DNA of 64,000 bases from Mucilaginibacter ginkgonis (GTDB lineage: Bacteria > Bacteroidota > Bacteroidia > Sphingobacteriales > Sphingobacteriaceae), in the NCBI RefSeq assembly GCF_009754905.2, contig NZ_CP066775.1, positions 2,232,001 to 2,296,000 of the forward strand, given 5' to 3'. Numbering within the stretch: position 1 is the stretch's first letter; the number at the start of each line of letters is the position of its first letter. A program made the translations under genes and the position numbers. The notes under the pieces are model-generated. The model did not search any database. It was not told the origin of the DNA and saw only the letters and a program-made list of their open reading frames with translations. Shown in pieces: positions 36,161-44,156 of the stretch.

Positions 36161-37345
36161 ATGAGCGATATCCTGAGTAAAAAGATAGCTATTGTGGGCG
36201 GCGGCCCGGGCGGACTTACTCTTGCACGGTTGCTGCAAATGCGAGGTGCACATGTAACCGTATATGAGCGCGACGTGCATAAAGACGCCCGCCCAAAAGG
36301 CGCTACACTCGACTTACATGAAGATTCGGGGTTACTGGCTTTGCAGAAGGCAGGATTAATGGTCGAATTTGAGGCCGCTTACCGCCCTGGTGCCGACAAG
36401 CTGCGCATCACAGATCATACCGGCAAAGTTTTTTTGGACGAACATGACAATGACGCCGAAACCCAGCATGGCAGGCCAGAGATAGACCGCGGGCCGTTAC
36501 AAGACCTGCTGCTAAACTCTCTGCTGACCGGCACTGTAATTTGGAATAGCCGTTTTGTTGCTATGGAACCAAAAGGTAGCGGCTGGAATTTATTATTCGG
36601 GAACGGCATGCAGGTTTATGCTGACCTGGTTATTGCCGCGGATGGTGCAGGCTCAAAACTGCGCAAATATATTACGCCAGTTAAACCATTCTATAGCGGG
36701 TACACAGCAATTGAAGGCGCGGTATCGCAACCCGCCGAGACCTGCCCCGAAATGCACAAACTGGTAGGCGGCGGTAAGGTATTCGCACTGGGCAACAGTC
36801 AGTCACTTATTGTAAGTGCCAAAGGCGACGGCAGCCTGGTGTTTTATCCATGCTTTAAAGCTGAGGAAAATTGGGTTAGCCTGTCGGGTATTAACTTTGG
36901 AGACAAAGTGCAGGTGCTTGCCTGGTTTAAAAAAGAATTTCACAATTGGAATGATAGCTGGCTACAGCTGTTCGAGAACGCGAACGGCGCATTCATGCCA
37001 CGTCCGTTGTATTGCCTGCCGCTCGACCAGACCTGGGAAGCGCAGCCAAATTTAACGATCCTGGGCGATGCCGCCCACCTGATGCCGCCCTATGCCGGCG
37101 AAGGCGTAAACATGGCCATGCAAGACGCCTCGGAGTTAAGCGAAAGCCTGTTTAATAAAGAGATATCTGCCGTACATTTCGCCATAGCAGTTTACGAACA
37201 CCAAATGCGTAAACGCGCATCAGCCGCTGCAGGCATGAGTATGGATTCATTAGAGATGATGCATTCGCCGGAAGCAATGGACTTTATGATGAGTATATTG
37301 GAATACGCCTCACCCCGCCCCTCTCCAAACAAAAGGGAGATTTGA
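36161..37345 (+). CDS. Tet(X)-like FAD-dependent monooxygenase
   Basis: 394 residues. FAD-binding GGGPGGLTLARLLQ near the N-terminus, the PKGATLDLHEDSGLLAL segment that matches Tet(X) (GGTLDLHKGSGQ), and the second flavin motif GDAAHLMPPYAGEGVN. Class A flavoprotein hydroxylases of this branch inactivate tetracyclines in some members; others act on other aromatics. The last residues (ASPRPSPNKREI) are encoded by an inserted hairpin repeat (37307-37339), so the natural C-terminus was probably replaced. No resistance genes are nearby. Confidence 0.82.
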   Translation: MSDILSKKIAIVGGGPGGLTLARLLQMRGAHVTVYERDVHKDARPKGATLDLHEDSGLLALQKAGLMVEFEAAYRPGADKLRITDHTGKVFLDEHDNDAETQHGRPEIDRGPLQDLLLNSLLTGTVIWNSRFVAMEPKGSGWNLLFGNGMQVYADLVIAADGAGSKLRKYITPVKPFYSGYTAIEGAVSQPAETCPEMHKLVGGGKVFALGNSQSLIVSAKGDGSLVFYPCFKAEENWVSLSGINFGDKVQVLAWFKKEFHNWNDSWLQLFENANGAFMPRPLYCLPLDQTWEAQPNLTILGDAAHLMPPYAGEGVNMAMQDASELSESLFNKEISAVHFAIAVYEHQMRKRASAAAGMSMDSLEMMHSPEAMDFMMSILEYASPRPSPNKREI

Positions 37346-37370
37346 TTTAAGTAAGTTGCCTCTTACTCCC

Positions 37371-37456
37371 CTCTTGAGGGGGGCGGCGAAATGCGCGGTG
37401 GCGGGAGTGTGTGAAAATTGAGAGACACACCCCTAGCCCTCTCGAGAGAGGAATTA
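37371..37456. repeat. Paired hairpin repeats in gene-free DNA
   Basis: CTCCCCTCTTGAGGGG and, in the opposite orientation, ACACACCCCTAGCCCTCTC followed by GAGAGAGGAATT, separated by about 45 bases. The whole gene-free stretch 37346-37958 is repeat material; no coding region is supported. Confidence 0.6.
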
Positions 37457-37504
37457 TGGTCCTGACCATTCTCAAATCTTAATCTTGATGATCATCAGCA
37501 ATTC

Positions 37505-37590
37505 GCGTTAGCGATAGCAGCGGACACCGGCCTGTGGCTAAGGCCTGTGCAGTATGAGCGCATAGCGCGGGCCGCGCAGCGGCAACGCCC
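37505..37590 (+). repeat. Structured intergenic repeat (GCGTTAG...AACGCCC family), copy 3
   Basis: 86 bases from GCGTTAGCGATAG to CAACGCCC. The second stem is GCCGC gca GCGGC (37571-37583), where copy 1 has CCCGC gaa GCGGG: a compensatory change. Confidence 0.75.
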
Positions 37591-37848
37591 AAAAACTAAT
37601 CGCAAAACTTAATTCTTACCTGGAAAAGATTTAATAATGATAAAAGATATTTCATTGTACCCGATCTCTAGCTCAATTTTTAATGCCCTTTAAGATGCCG
37701 AAACAATCCCGAAAGCCGCGATTCGATATGTTTAAGATGAGCTTTTAAGCCCCCTTTCCTTTGAAAAAGATTGAGGAGGGGTCGACTGAAAATATCCCAA
37801 TTTCCATATTCACTTTTCTGAATAGCAAAAAATATTCTTTACCCTTAT

Positions 37849-37883
37849 GAGATTGCCACGTCGCTGCACTCCTCGCAATGACG
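37849..37883 (-). repeat. Intergenic repeat, GTCATTGCGAGGA family, second copy
   Basis: Read on the minus strand it gives GTCATTGCGAGGAGTGCAG then CGACGTGGCAATCTC, aligning with 6462-6494. Nothing else recognisable in this part of the gap. Confidence 0.7.
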
Positions 37884-37958
37884 CGCCTGAATTATCCTTC
37901 TTCCTCAAAATCAGCAAATAACATTAAAATTTCTTTTCACGTAATAAAAAACTATCCG

Positions 37959-37966
37959 TACCTTTG
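37959..37966 (+). promoter_or_regulatory. -7 element (TACCTTTG) for rpsA
   Basis: Matches TAnnTTTG, 39 bases before the ATG. A TTTTC at 37934-37938 is near the right distance for -33. An AAAGGAGA ribosome-binding-like stretch (37986-37994) lies 12 bases before the ATG, unusual for this genome. Confidence 0.65.
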
Positions 37967-38005
37967 CAGTCCCAATTGAGTTGGGAAAAGGAGACAATTT
38001 ATTTA

Positions 38006-40000
38006 ATGGCAAAAAAACAAGAAGCAGAAAAAGAATTAAAGTCTAAAGAGGCTGAGCAAGACATTGCTACCTTACCAGAGGACAAAGAAACTATTGAGTC
38101 TGAAGCAGATTCAATTTCTATTGATGAGATCAAATCTAACATCGCCGCAAACACAGCAGATTTTGACTGGGATGCCGACGACAAAAAATTTGGCAACTAC
38201 AGCAATGCCGAGCGCGAAAAACTTGAGCAAATGTATGACGGTACTTTCAGCTCTATTAACCAGGGCGAGATCATTACCGGTACTGTTGTAAACATCAATA
38301 GCAAAGATGTGGTATTGAACATCGGCTTTAAGTCTGATGGTATGGTATCATTATCAGAGTTCCGTGATATGCCCGAGCTTAAAATTGGCGACACGGTTGA
38401 CGTTTTTGTAGAGTCGCAGGAAGATGCTAACGGTCAGTTGGTACTTTCACGCAAACGTGCAAAAACTCAAAAATCATGGGAACGCATTAACCAGGCATTG
38501 GATAATGATGAGATCATCACCGGTTTTGTTAAGAGCCGTACCAAAGGTGGTCTTATTGTAGATATAATGGGCGTTGAAGCCTTCTTACCGGGTTCACAGA
38601 TAGATATTAAGCCTATCCGCGACTATGACATTTATGTTGGTAAGACAATGGAATTCAAAGTTGTTAAGATTAACCACGAGTTTAAAAACGTTGTGGTATC
38701 GCACAAAGTGCTTATCGAAGACGATTTGGAAAACCAAAAAAGCGAAATTGTTAGCAAGCTTGAAAAAGGTCAGGTACTTGAAGGTACGGTTAAGAATATT
38801 ACCGACTTTGGTGTATTTATTGACCTTGGTGGTGTTGACGGCTTGTTGCACATTACAGATATTTCATGGGGCCGTATCGAGCATCCGCGCGAAGTGCTTT
38901 CACTTGATCAGAAGATCAACGTGGTTGTTCTGGACTTTGATGACGAGAAAAAACGTATTGCCCTTGGTTTAAAACAATTAACCCCACACCCTTGGGAAAA
39001 CCTTGACAAAGAGCTGGCTGTTGGTTCTAAGGTTAAAGGTAAAATTGTTACCGTTGCAGATTACGGCGCTTTCTTAGAAATAATCCCGGGTGTTGAAGGT
39101 TTGATCCATGTGTCAGAAATGTCATGGTCACAAAACCTGCGCAACCCTCAGGAGTTCTTGAAAGTGGGCGACGAGGTTGAAGCACAAGTGTTAACACTTG
39201 ACCGCGACGATCGTAAAATGTCTTTAGGCATTAAACAACTTACCCCTGATCCATGGCAACAAGCTTCAGAACGTTATGCTGTTGGTACACAACACGTAGC
39301 TACTGTTAAAAACATGACCAACTTTGGTGTGTTTGTTGAATTGGAAGACGGTATTGATGGTTTGATCCACATCTCTGATCTTTCCTGGTCTAAAAAAGTT
39401 AACCACCCTAACGAGTTTACTAAAGTAGGCGAGAAACTGGATGTGGTTGTTTTAGAACTTGATGTTGAGAACCGCAAATTAAGCTTAGGCCACAAACAAC
39501 TGGAAGAAAACCCTTGGGACACTTTCGAAACCGTATTCACCATGGATTCTATCCACGAAGGTACTGTGTTGAAGGTTACCGATAAAGGTGCTATTGTTGC
39601 CCTTCCTTACGGTGTTGAAGGTTTTTGCCCAACTAAACACATGGTTAAAGAAACCGGTGGTTCATTAAAACAAGATGAAACTGCAGATTTCAAGATCATT
39701 GAGTTTAACAAAGACACAAAACGCATTGTGATATCTCACGCTCGTATATGGGAAGATCAGCGCGCTGAAGCCCGTATGCAAGACTTTGAAAACCGTAAAA
39801 AAGAAGCGAAAGCTACGACAAGCGCGGTGAAGAAAGTAAAAGATACACAAGAGAAATCAACCTTAGGTGATCTTAGCGTTCTTGCTCAGTTAAAAGAGCA
39901 AATGGAAGGCGCGGAAAGCAAAGCAGCTTCTAAAAAAGCAGCAGCAGCTCCAAAGAAAGCCGAAGAAACTTCTGAACAAACAGAAGAAGAAGCTAAATAA
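38006..40000 (+). CDS. rpsA: 30S ribosomal protein S1
   Basis: 664 residues from the ATG at 38006; the frame opens earlier (37964) but that part carries the promoter. Six S1/OB-fold RNA-binding repeats fill about residues 70-600, with strong repeats of the GVFIDLGGVDGLLHITDISW and GKIVTVADYGAFLEI type. An acidic N-terminal and a Lys/Ala-rich C-terminal tail flank them. It brings mRNA to the small subunit. Monocistronic: its own promoter and terminator. Confidence 0.96.
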   Translation: MAKKQEAEKELKSKEAEQDIATLPEDKETIESEADSISIDEIKSNIAANTADFDWDADDKKFGNYSNAEREKLEQMYDGTFSSINQGEIITGTVVNINSKDVVLNIGFKSDGMVSLSEFRDMPELKIGDTVDVFVESQEDANGQLVLSRKRAKTQKSWERINQALDNDEIITGFVKSRTKGGLIVDIMGVEAFLPGSQIDIKPIRDYDIYVGKTMEFKVVKINHEFKNVVVSHKVLIEDDLENQKSEIVSKLEKGQVLEGTVKNITDFGVFIDLGGVDGLLHITDISWGRIEHPREVLSLDQKINVVVLDFDDEKKRIALGLKQLTPHPWENLDKELAVGSKVKGKIVTVADYGAFLEIIPGVEGLIHVSEMSWSQNLRNPQEFLKVGDEVEAQVLTLDRDDRKMSLGIKQLTPDPWQQASERYAVGTQHVATVKNMTNFGVFVELEDGIDGLIHISDLSWSKKVNHPNEFTKVGEKLDVVVLELDVENRKLSLGHKQLEENPWDTFETVFTMDSIHEGTVLKVTDKGAIVALPYGVEGFCPTKHMVKETGGSLKQDETADFKIIEFNKDTKRIVISHARIWEDQRAEARMQDFENRKKEAKATTSAVKKVKDTQEKSTLGDLSVLAQLKEQMEGAESKAASKKAAAAPKKAEETSEQTEEEAK

Positions 40001-40022
40001 GCTTTTAAATAAATCCCTTTTG

Positions 40023-40057
40023 AAAAGCCTCTTACGGAAACGTAAGGGGCTTTTTTT
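40023..40057 (+). terminator. Rho-independent terminator after rpsA
   Basis: AAGCCTCTTACG / CGTAAGGGGCTT pairs as a 12-bp stem (one G-T) around a GAAA tetraloop, followed by seven T residues. It lies just after the rpsA stop codon. Confidence 0.92.
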
Positions 40058-40115
40058 GTGGCCCACCCAAACACTTCTTCGCCTTAAGGCAGAATGGTTT
40101 CAAAATTGGATGATG

Positions 40116-40150
40116 ATTCCCCTCTTGAGCGGGGTTAGGGGTATGTTTTG
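40116..40150. repeat. Hairpin repeat with G-rich tail
   Basis: ATTCCCCTCTTGAGCGGGG followed by TTAGGGGTATGTTTTG. Same family as 22419-22450 and 40210-40240. The gap 40058-40517 is entirely repeat DNA without a plausible gene. Confidence 0.65.
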
Positions 40151-40209
40151 TTGACCAGGACTATTCAAACTTCAAATCATGTCATGCTGAGCCCTTCGAA
40201 GCAGCTTAT

Positions 40210-40240
40210 AATTCCCCTCTTAAGAGGGGTTAGGGGTATG
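40210..40240. repeat. Hairpin repeat with G-rich tail
   Basis: ATTCCCCTCTTAAGAGGGG then TTAGGGGTATG. The hairpin is perfect and its centre differs from the copy at 40116 by a paired change. Confidence 0.65.
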
Positions 40241-40296
40241 TTTATTAAAGGCGGTCTTATTTGATACCAAAAACGCAGGGTTTAAAATAATTTTGC

Positions 40297-40389
40297 GGGC
40301 GTTACCCTCGCTTTGCTCGGGTCGCGCTTTCCGTTACAAGTCCTCGCTCGCTATGCTTGCTGTGGGCTTTTCACTACAATCGCTAACGC
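40297..40389 (-). repeat. Structured intergenic repeat (GCGTTAG...AACGCCC family), copy 4
   Basis: 93 bases on the minus strand, starting GCGTTAGCGATTGTAG, then AAGCCCACAGC and GGACTTGTAACGG forming the first stem, CCCGAGCAAAGCGAGGG the second, ending TAACGCCC. Confidence 0.72.
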
Positions 40390-40440
40390 AATAGTTTGAA
40401 TTCGAATTTTTACGAGACCTGAATCTAAAAGGGTACAATT

Positions 40441-40474
40441 TCCCTCCCTTCCGGGGAGGGTTAGGGTGGGCTTA
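40441..40474. repeat. Hairpin repeat with G-rich tail
   Basis: TCCCTCCCTTCCGGGGAGGG followed by TTAGGGTGGG. Same layout as the neighbouring hairpins, 44 bases before the endonuclease III-like gene. Confidence 0.55.
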
Positions 40475-40517
40475 TTAAGGGCTAAAACTATATACAATCT
40501 TATTCCTTTACCGTATC

Positions 40518-41219
40518 GTGATCACGCCTATTGCCGATAAGAAACAACTTACGCTCGAAGTCCATAACAGGCTTTACAAGATTTATAAAGACGAGATCGC
40601 GCATGCCCACGCGAACGATCCGCTGAGCGAACTGGTGGACACCATACTTTCGCAGCGGACCAAGAATAAAGATTCTGCGCAGGGGTTTAAGAATCTGGTC
40701 GCTGCTTTTGATACATGGGAAAATGTGCGGGACGCTCCGGAAGATGAGGTACGTAAACAAATAACCATGTGCACCTGGCCCGATCAAAAAGTACACCGGC
40801 TGCAAACAGTGCTGCGTTTAATCACTGAAAAGCGTGGCGAACTTAATTTAGATTTTCTTGCAGCGATGAATGTCATCGATGCGCGTGCCTGGCTGGAAGC
40901 TTTGCCCGGCGTTGGTCCGAAGACAAGCGGCGCGGTGATGTCATACAGCAACATTAAAGGAAAAGCGCTGGCGATCGACTCACATCATTACAGGGTTGCA
41001 GTGCGGCTGGGCATAATTGATAACAAACTTGGCGAAGCCAAAGCACATGAAGTTTTGGAAAACTTATTGCCGCCCGATTTTACTGCTCAGCAGGTGTTTG
41101 ACAATCACCAGGTGATAATGCGGCATGGTCAAAAGATCTGCCACTACTACCATCCTGAGTGCGACAAATGTGTGCTGCTGGATATCTGTCCGACGGGGCG
41201 AGAATTGCTGAGATTATAA
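40518..41219 (+). CDS. Endonuclease III-like DNA glycosylase/AP lyase
   Basis: 233 residues, GTG start. The HhH-GPD fold is clear: LPGVGPKTSGAVMSYSNIKG contains the catalytic Lys and AIDSHHYRVAVRLG the catalytic Asp. The C-terminal [4Fe-4S] motif is complete, C-X6-C-X2-C-X5-C, in CHYYHPECDKCVLLDIC. The enzyme excises oxidised pyrimidines and cuts the abasic site. It is longer than the usual Nth by an N-terminal extension, so a subgroup is possible. Confidence 0.85.
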   Translation: MITPIADKKQLTLEVHNRLYKIYKDEIAHAHANDPLSELVDTILSQRTKNKDSAQGFKNLVAAFDTWENVRDAPEDEVRKQITMCTWPDQKVHRLQTVLRLITEKRGELNLDFLAAMNVIDARAWLEALPGVGPKTSGAVMSYSNIKGKALAIDSHHYRVAVRLGIIDNKLGEAKAHEVLENLLPPDFTAQQVFDNHQVIMRHGQKICHYYHPECDKCVLLDICPTGRELLRL

Positions 41220-41296
41220 ACCCACGTTATGTCGTCTCGATTGCTATCGGGATTGTTAGTCACCCCATAGGCAAGTCTTCTTGCTAATCACGTGAG

Positions 41297-41317
41297 ATCC
41301 CGAAACAAGTTCGGGAT
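41297..41317. repeat. Inverted repeat ATCCCGAA / TTCGGGAT
   Basis: 8-bp perfect arms with a 5-base loop between the endonuclease III-like gene and pyrR, followed by GAC. Similar TCCCGAT/ATCGGGA palindromes lie at 20226-20242 and about 22046-22063, so this is a dispersed small repeat, not a specific pyr signal. Confidence 0.5.
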
Positions 41318-41345
41318 GACGTACTTAATATTTTGGCAAATTATT

Positions 41346-41353
41346 TACCTTTG
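41346..41353 (+). promoter_or_regulatory. -7 element (TACCTTTG) for pyrR
   Basis: Matches TAnnTTTG, 18 bases before the ATG at 41372. It overlaps the longer reading frame of pyrR (41333), which argues against the earlier start. Confidence 0.55.
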
Positions 41354-41371
41354 CCCAAATCCACCCAAACG

Positions 41372-41911
41372 ATGCAAAATTTAACGCTGCTCGACGGTCA
41401 GAAGTTTGATATCACTATACAGCGTTTATGTCGTCAGTTAATTGAAAATCACAACGATTTTTCTAATTCGGTAATTATCGGTATCCAACCTCGGGGCATT
41501 TTCCTGGCTAAGCGTATTGCCGAAGAGTTGCGCAAAATTCTCCCATCGTCTACAATCTTACAAGGCGACTTGGATATCACCTTTTACCGCGACGATTTTC
41601 GCCGAAAAGGTGAGCAGTTGGTGCCAAATCAAACAAGAATCGATTTTATTACCGAAGGCAAAAAGGTGATCATGATGGACGATGTGTTGTGGACGGGACG
41701 CACCATTCGAGCGGCTATGGACGCGCTGCAGGCCTTTGGCCGGCCCGAGAAGGTGGAGTTATTAGTTTTAGTGGACCGTAGGTACTCGCGGCACATACCC
41801 GTAGCTGCAGACTATACCGGCATTGAGGTTGACTCTATTGCCTCGCAAAAAGTAGTGGTGAGCTGGAAAGAAGCCGATAAAGAGGATAGGATAATATTGA
41901 TAAACGAATAA
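41372..41911 (+). CDS. pyrR: PyrR-type uracil phosphoribosyltransferase/regulator
   Basis: 179 residues from the ATG at 41372. The PRPP-binding loop VIMMDDVLWTGRTIRAA is complete, and SVIIGIQPRGIFLAKRI and LVLVDRRYSRHIPVAADY match the PyrR family. PyrR makes UMP from uracil and PRPP, and in Firmicutes also binds pyr mRNA. Whether this protein binds RNA is unknown. Followed by pyrB, across a 140-base gap with a palindromic repeat. Confidence 0.88.
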   Translation: MQNLTLLDGQKFDITIQRLCRQLIENHNDFSNSVIIGIQPRGIFLAKRIAEELRKILPSSTILQGDLDITFYRDDFRRKGEQLVPNQTRIDFITEGKKVIMMDDVLWTGRTIRAAMDALQAFGRPEKVELLVLVDRRYSRHIPVAADYTGIEVDSIASQKVVVSWKEADKEDRIILINE

Positions 41912-41927
41912 CGAACAAAAACAAGTT

Positions 41928-42000
41928 GTCATTCCGAGCTTGCGAGGAATCTTCTGAATCGAGTAAACAGAAGAATATGCTTCGACAAGCTCAGCATGAC
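41928..42000. repeat. Palindromic repeat between pyrR and pyrB
   Basis: Begins GTCATTCCGAGCTTGCGAGG and ends GACAAGCTCAGCATGAC, so GTCAT/ATGAC, GAGCTTG/CAAGCTC and CTTCTG/CAGAAG all pair. It belongs to the GTCAT...ATGAC family. In a pyr operon it could act as an RNA hairpin, but its dispersed character speaks for a repeat. Confidence 0.6.
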
Positions 42001-42051
42001 ACGACTGATTAAATAAATTCGAAATCGAAAATTCGAAATCCGAAATAAAAT

Positions 42052-42975
42052 ATGGGGCTTAGCACACGTCATTTATTAGGCATAAAAGATCTTAAGGTCG
42101 AGGACATCCAGTTGATCTTTGAAACGGCGGATACTTTTAAATCTGTCTTGAACCGCCCGATAAAAAAGGTTCCGTCATTACGTGATGTAACTATAGCTAA
42201 CATCTTTTTTGAGAACTCTACCCGTACGCGTTTATCTTTTGAGTTGGCCGAGAAACGCTTATCGGCGGACGTGGTTAACTTTTCGGCATCGTCATCCTCA
42301 GTTAGCAAAGGCGAAACGCTGATAGACACCGTGAATAACATCCTGGCCATGAAGGTAGACCTGGTGGTAATGCGCCATCCTTATGCCGGGGCAGGTGTAT
42401 TCCTATCAAAACATATTAAAGCCCAAATCGTTAACGCCGGCGACGGCGCGCATGAGCATCCTACTCAGGCATTGCTTGATGCCTTTTCTATTCGCGAAAA
42501 ATATGGCGATGTGGCAGGCAAGAAGGTAGCGATTGTTGGTGATATTCTTCACTCGCGTGTAGCGCTGTCAAATATCCTTTGCCTTAAAATGCTTGGCGCA
42601 GAAGTTATGGTCTGCGGCCCAACTACGCTGATCCCTAAGCATATCGGTTCGCTAGGCGTGAAGGTCGAGCATGACCTGCTTAAAGCATTAAACTGGTGCG
42701 ATGTTGCCAACATGCTGCGGATACAGTTGGAGCGTCAGGATATTAAATACTTTCCGTCGCTGCGCGAGTATACTATGCTGTACGGCCTGAATAAACAAAT
42801 ACTTAACTCGTTAGATAAAGAGATCACCGTGATGCACCCTGGCCCTATCAATCGCGGCGTAGAAATTACCAGCGACGTTGCCGACAGTAAGCAGTCTATC
42901 ATTCTTGACCAGGTAGAAAACGGTGTTGCTATACGTATGGCTGTATTGTATCTGCTTGCCGGTCAGGCGGAGTAA
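42052..42975 (+). CDS. pyrB: Aspartate carbamoyltransferase catalytic subunit
   Basis: 307 residues, normal length. Key motifs: FFENSTRTRLSFELAEKR (carbamoyl-phosphate binding), GAHEHPTQALLDAFSI and VMHPGPINRGVEI. First committed step of pyrimidine synthesis. Ends exactly where the convergent efflux gene ends, with no intervening base. No pyrI is seen beside it. Confidence 0.96.
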   Translation: MGLSTRHLLGIKDLKVEDIQLIFETADTFKSVLNRPIKKVPSLRDVTIANIFFENSTRTRLSFELAEKRLSADVVNFSASSSSVSKGETLIDTVNNILAMKVDLVVMRHPYAGAGVFLSKHIKAQIVNAGDGAHEHPTQALLDAFSIREKYGDVAGKKVAIVGDILHSRVALSNILCLKMLGAEVMVCGPTTLIPKHIGSLGVKVEHDLLKALNWCDVANMLRIQLERQDIKYFPSLREYTMLYGLNKQILNSLDKEITVMHPGPINRGVEITSDVADSKQSIILDQVENGVAIRMAVLYLLAGQAE

Positions 42976-44136
42976 TTATTCAGCTGTTTTCTTTGGTGCA
43001 ACCGCTTTCGCAGCAGAACTAATCACAGGACTGCCATCGCGGATCTCGTCATTAGCGGTCATCACCAACTTAATATTTGGTTTTAGGCCAGGTCCAAAAA
43101 CTTCAATACTATCGCTGGTCTCTAATCCTTTTTTCACGTTCAGCCATTTAGCGCGGTTGTCTTCTATGCTGATAACGAATACCTTCTCTGTGGAGTTAAC
43201 AACGGCGGTCTTTGGCACCACAAAGCTACTATCATGCGATGGCAGCGGCACGTTTACCTCGGCATACATGCCAGGCAGCAAGTTTTTAGATTTGTTATAA
43301 ACATCCATTTCCAGACGTTCGGCGCGCAGCTTGCTATCCAAAGCCCCCGCCAGGCGGCTAACCTTGGCGGTAAACTTTTGATTCGGCAACGATTTCACGG
43401 TAAACTCCACCTCGTCTTTGTTATTCAAACCTGCGGTATAATTTTCAGGGATAGAAACAATTAACCTCAGCCTGCTTTGTTGCTGTACTACCAATAGCGG
43501 CTGGTCTGAACCCTTACCGGAAGGTCCTACGTACGCTCCCACGTTTATATTACGTGCCGTTACCACCCCATCAAACGGCGCACGTATCTCCAGATAACCT
43601 AACCCTGTTGCAATCTGTTTATAGAAAGATTTAGCGGCCTGCACATTTGCGTAATCCGCGTTCTTGCGGGCAGCAGCTTGGTCAATATCATTCTGCGCAA
43701 TAGTACCAGGTGTTTTTGCAGTGTTGATATACCTGTCATATTGCGATTTGCTTGACAGGTATAAAGCTTCCTGCTGGGCTATTTTGGCTTTAGCTTCTGC
43801 AAGCTGCGATTGTACCTCTGGCGCATCAAGCGTTACCAGTAATTGTCCTGTATGAACCTGCGAACCTACGTCAACCAAAAGCTTTTTAACATAGCTGTTG
43901 GTCTTAGCATAAAGGTCTACTTGTTGATAAGGAGCCAGCTCGCCCGGAACTTGTATGCTCGAGGTAAGGATGCCCTTTTTAAGATCGAAAACCTGAACCG
44001 CAGGCGTATCAACCGCAGCTTCCTGCTTTTGCACTTCTTCCTGCTCTTCTTTCTCTTTTTTGTCGCCAGAGCAGCCTGCAGCTAATCCGATAATTAACGG
44101 CAGCGCAATCAGTAAAGGGGATTTAAATATTTTCAT
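42976..44136 (-). CDS. RND efflux membrane fusion protein (HlyD-like), lipoprotein
   Basis: 386 residues. Lipoprotein signal LIIGLAAGC. The acidic, Glu/Lys-rich linker leads to a biotinyl-lipoyl-like domain, an alpha-helical hairpin (about 110-160) and beta-barrel domains (EIRAPFDGVVTARNINVGAYV, LLPGMYAEVNVPL). It connects the inner-membrane pump to the outer-membrane channel. Third gene of a tolC - pump - fusion protein operon; 20 bases after the pump gene. Confidence 0.92.
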   Translation of the reverse strand: MKIFKSPLLIALPLIIGLAAGCSGDKKEKEEQEEVQKQEAAVDTPAVQVFDLKKGILTSSIQVPGELAPYQQVDLYAKTNSYVKKLLVDVGSQVHTGQLLVTLDAPEVQSQLAEAKAKIAQQEALYLSSKSQYDRYINTAKTPGTIAQNDIDQAAARKNADYANVQAAKSFYKQIATGLGYLEIRAPFDGVVTARNINVGAYVGPSGKGSDQPLLVVQQQSRLRLIVSIPENYTAGLNNKDEVEFTVKSLPNQKFTAKVSRLAGALDSKLRAERLEMDVYNKSKNLLPGMYAEVNVPLPSHDSSFVVPKTAVVNSTEKVFVISIEDNRAKWLNVKKGLETSDSIEVFGPGLKPNIKLVMTANDEIRDGSPVISSAAKAVAPKKTAE

Positions 44137-44156
44137 CGTCTTCGGTAGTAATAAAA

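Noticed and set aside
37346..37958. Possible CRISPR array in a repeat-rich gap
   Set aside because: Repeats are of several different types and irregularly spaced, with no repeat-spacer unit and no cas genes.
41297..41317. PyrR-binding or attenuator hairpin before pyrR
   Set aside because: The same small palindrome type occurs near 20226 and 22046, unrelated to pyr genes.
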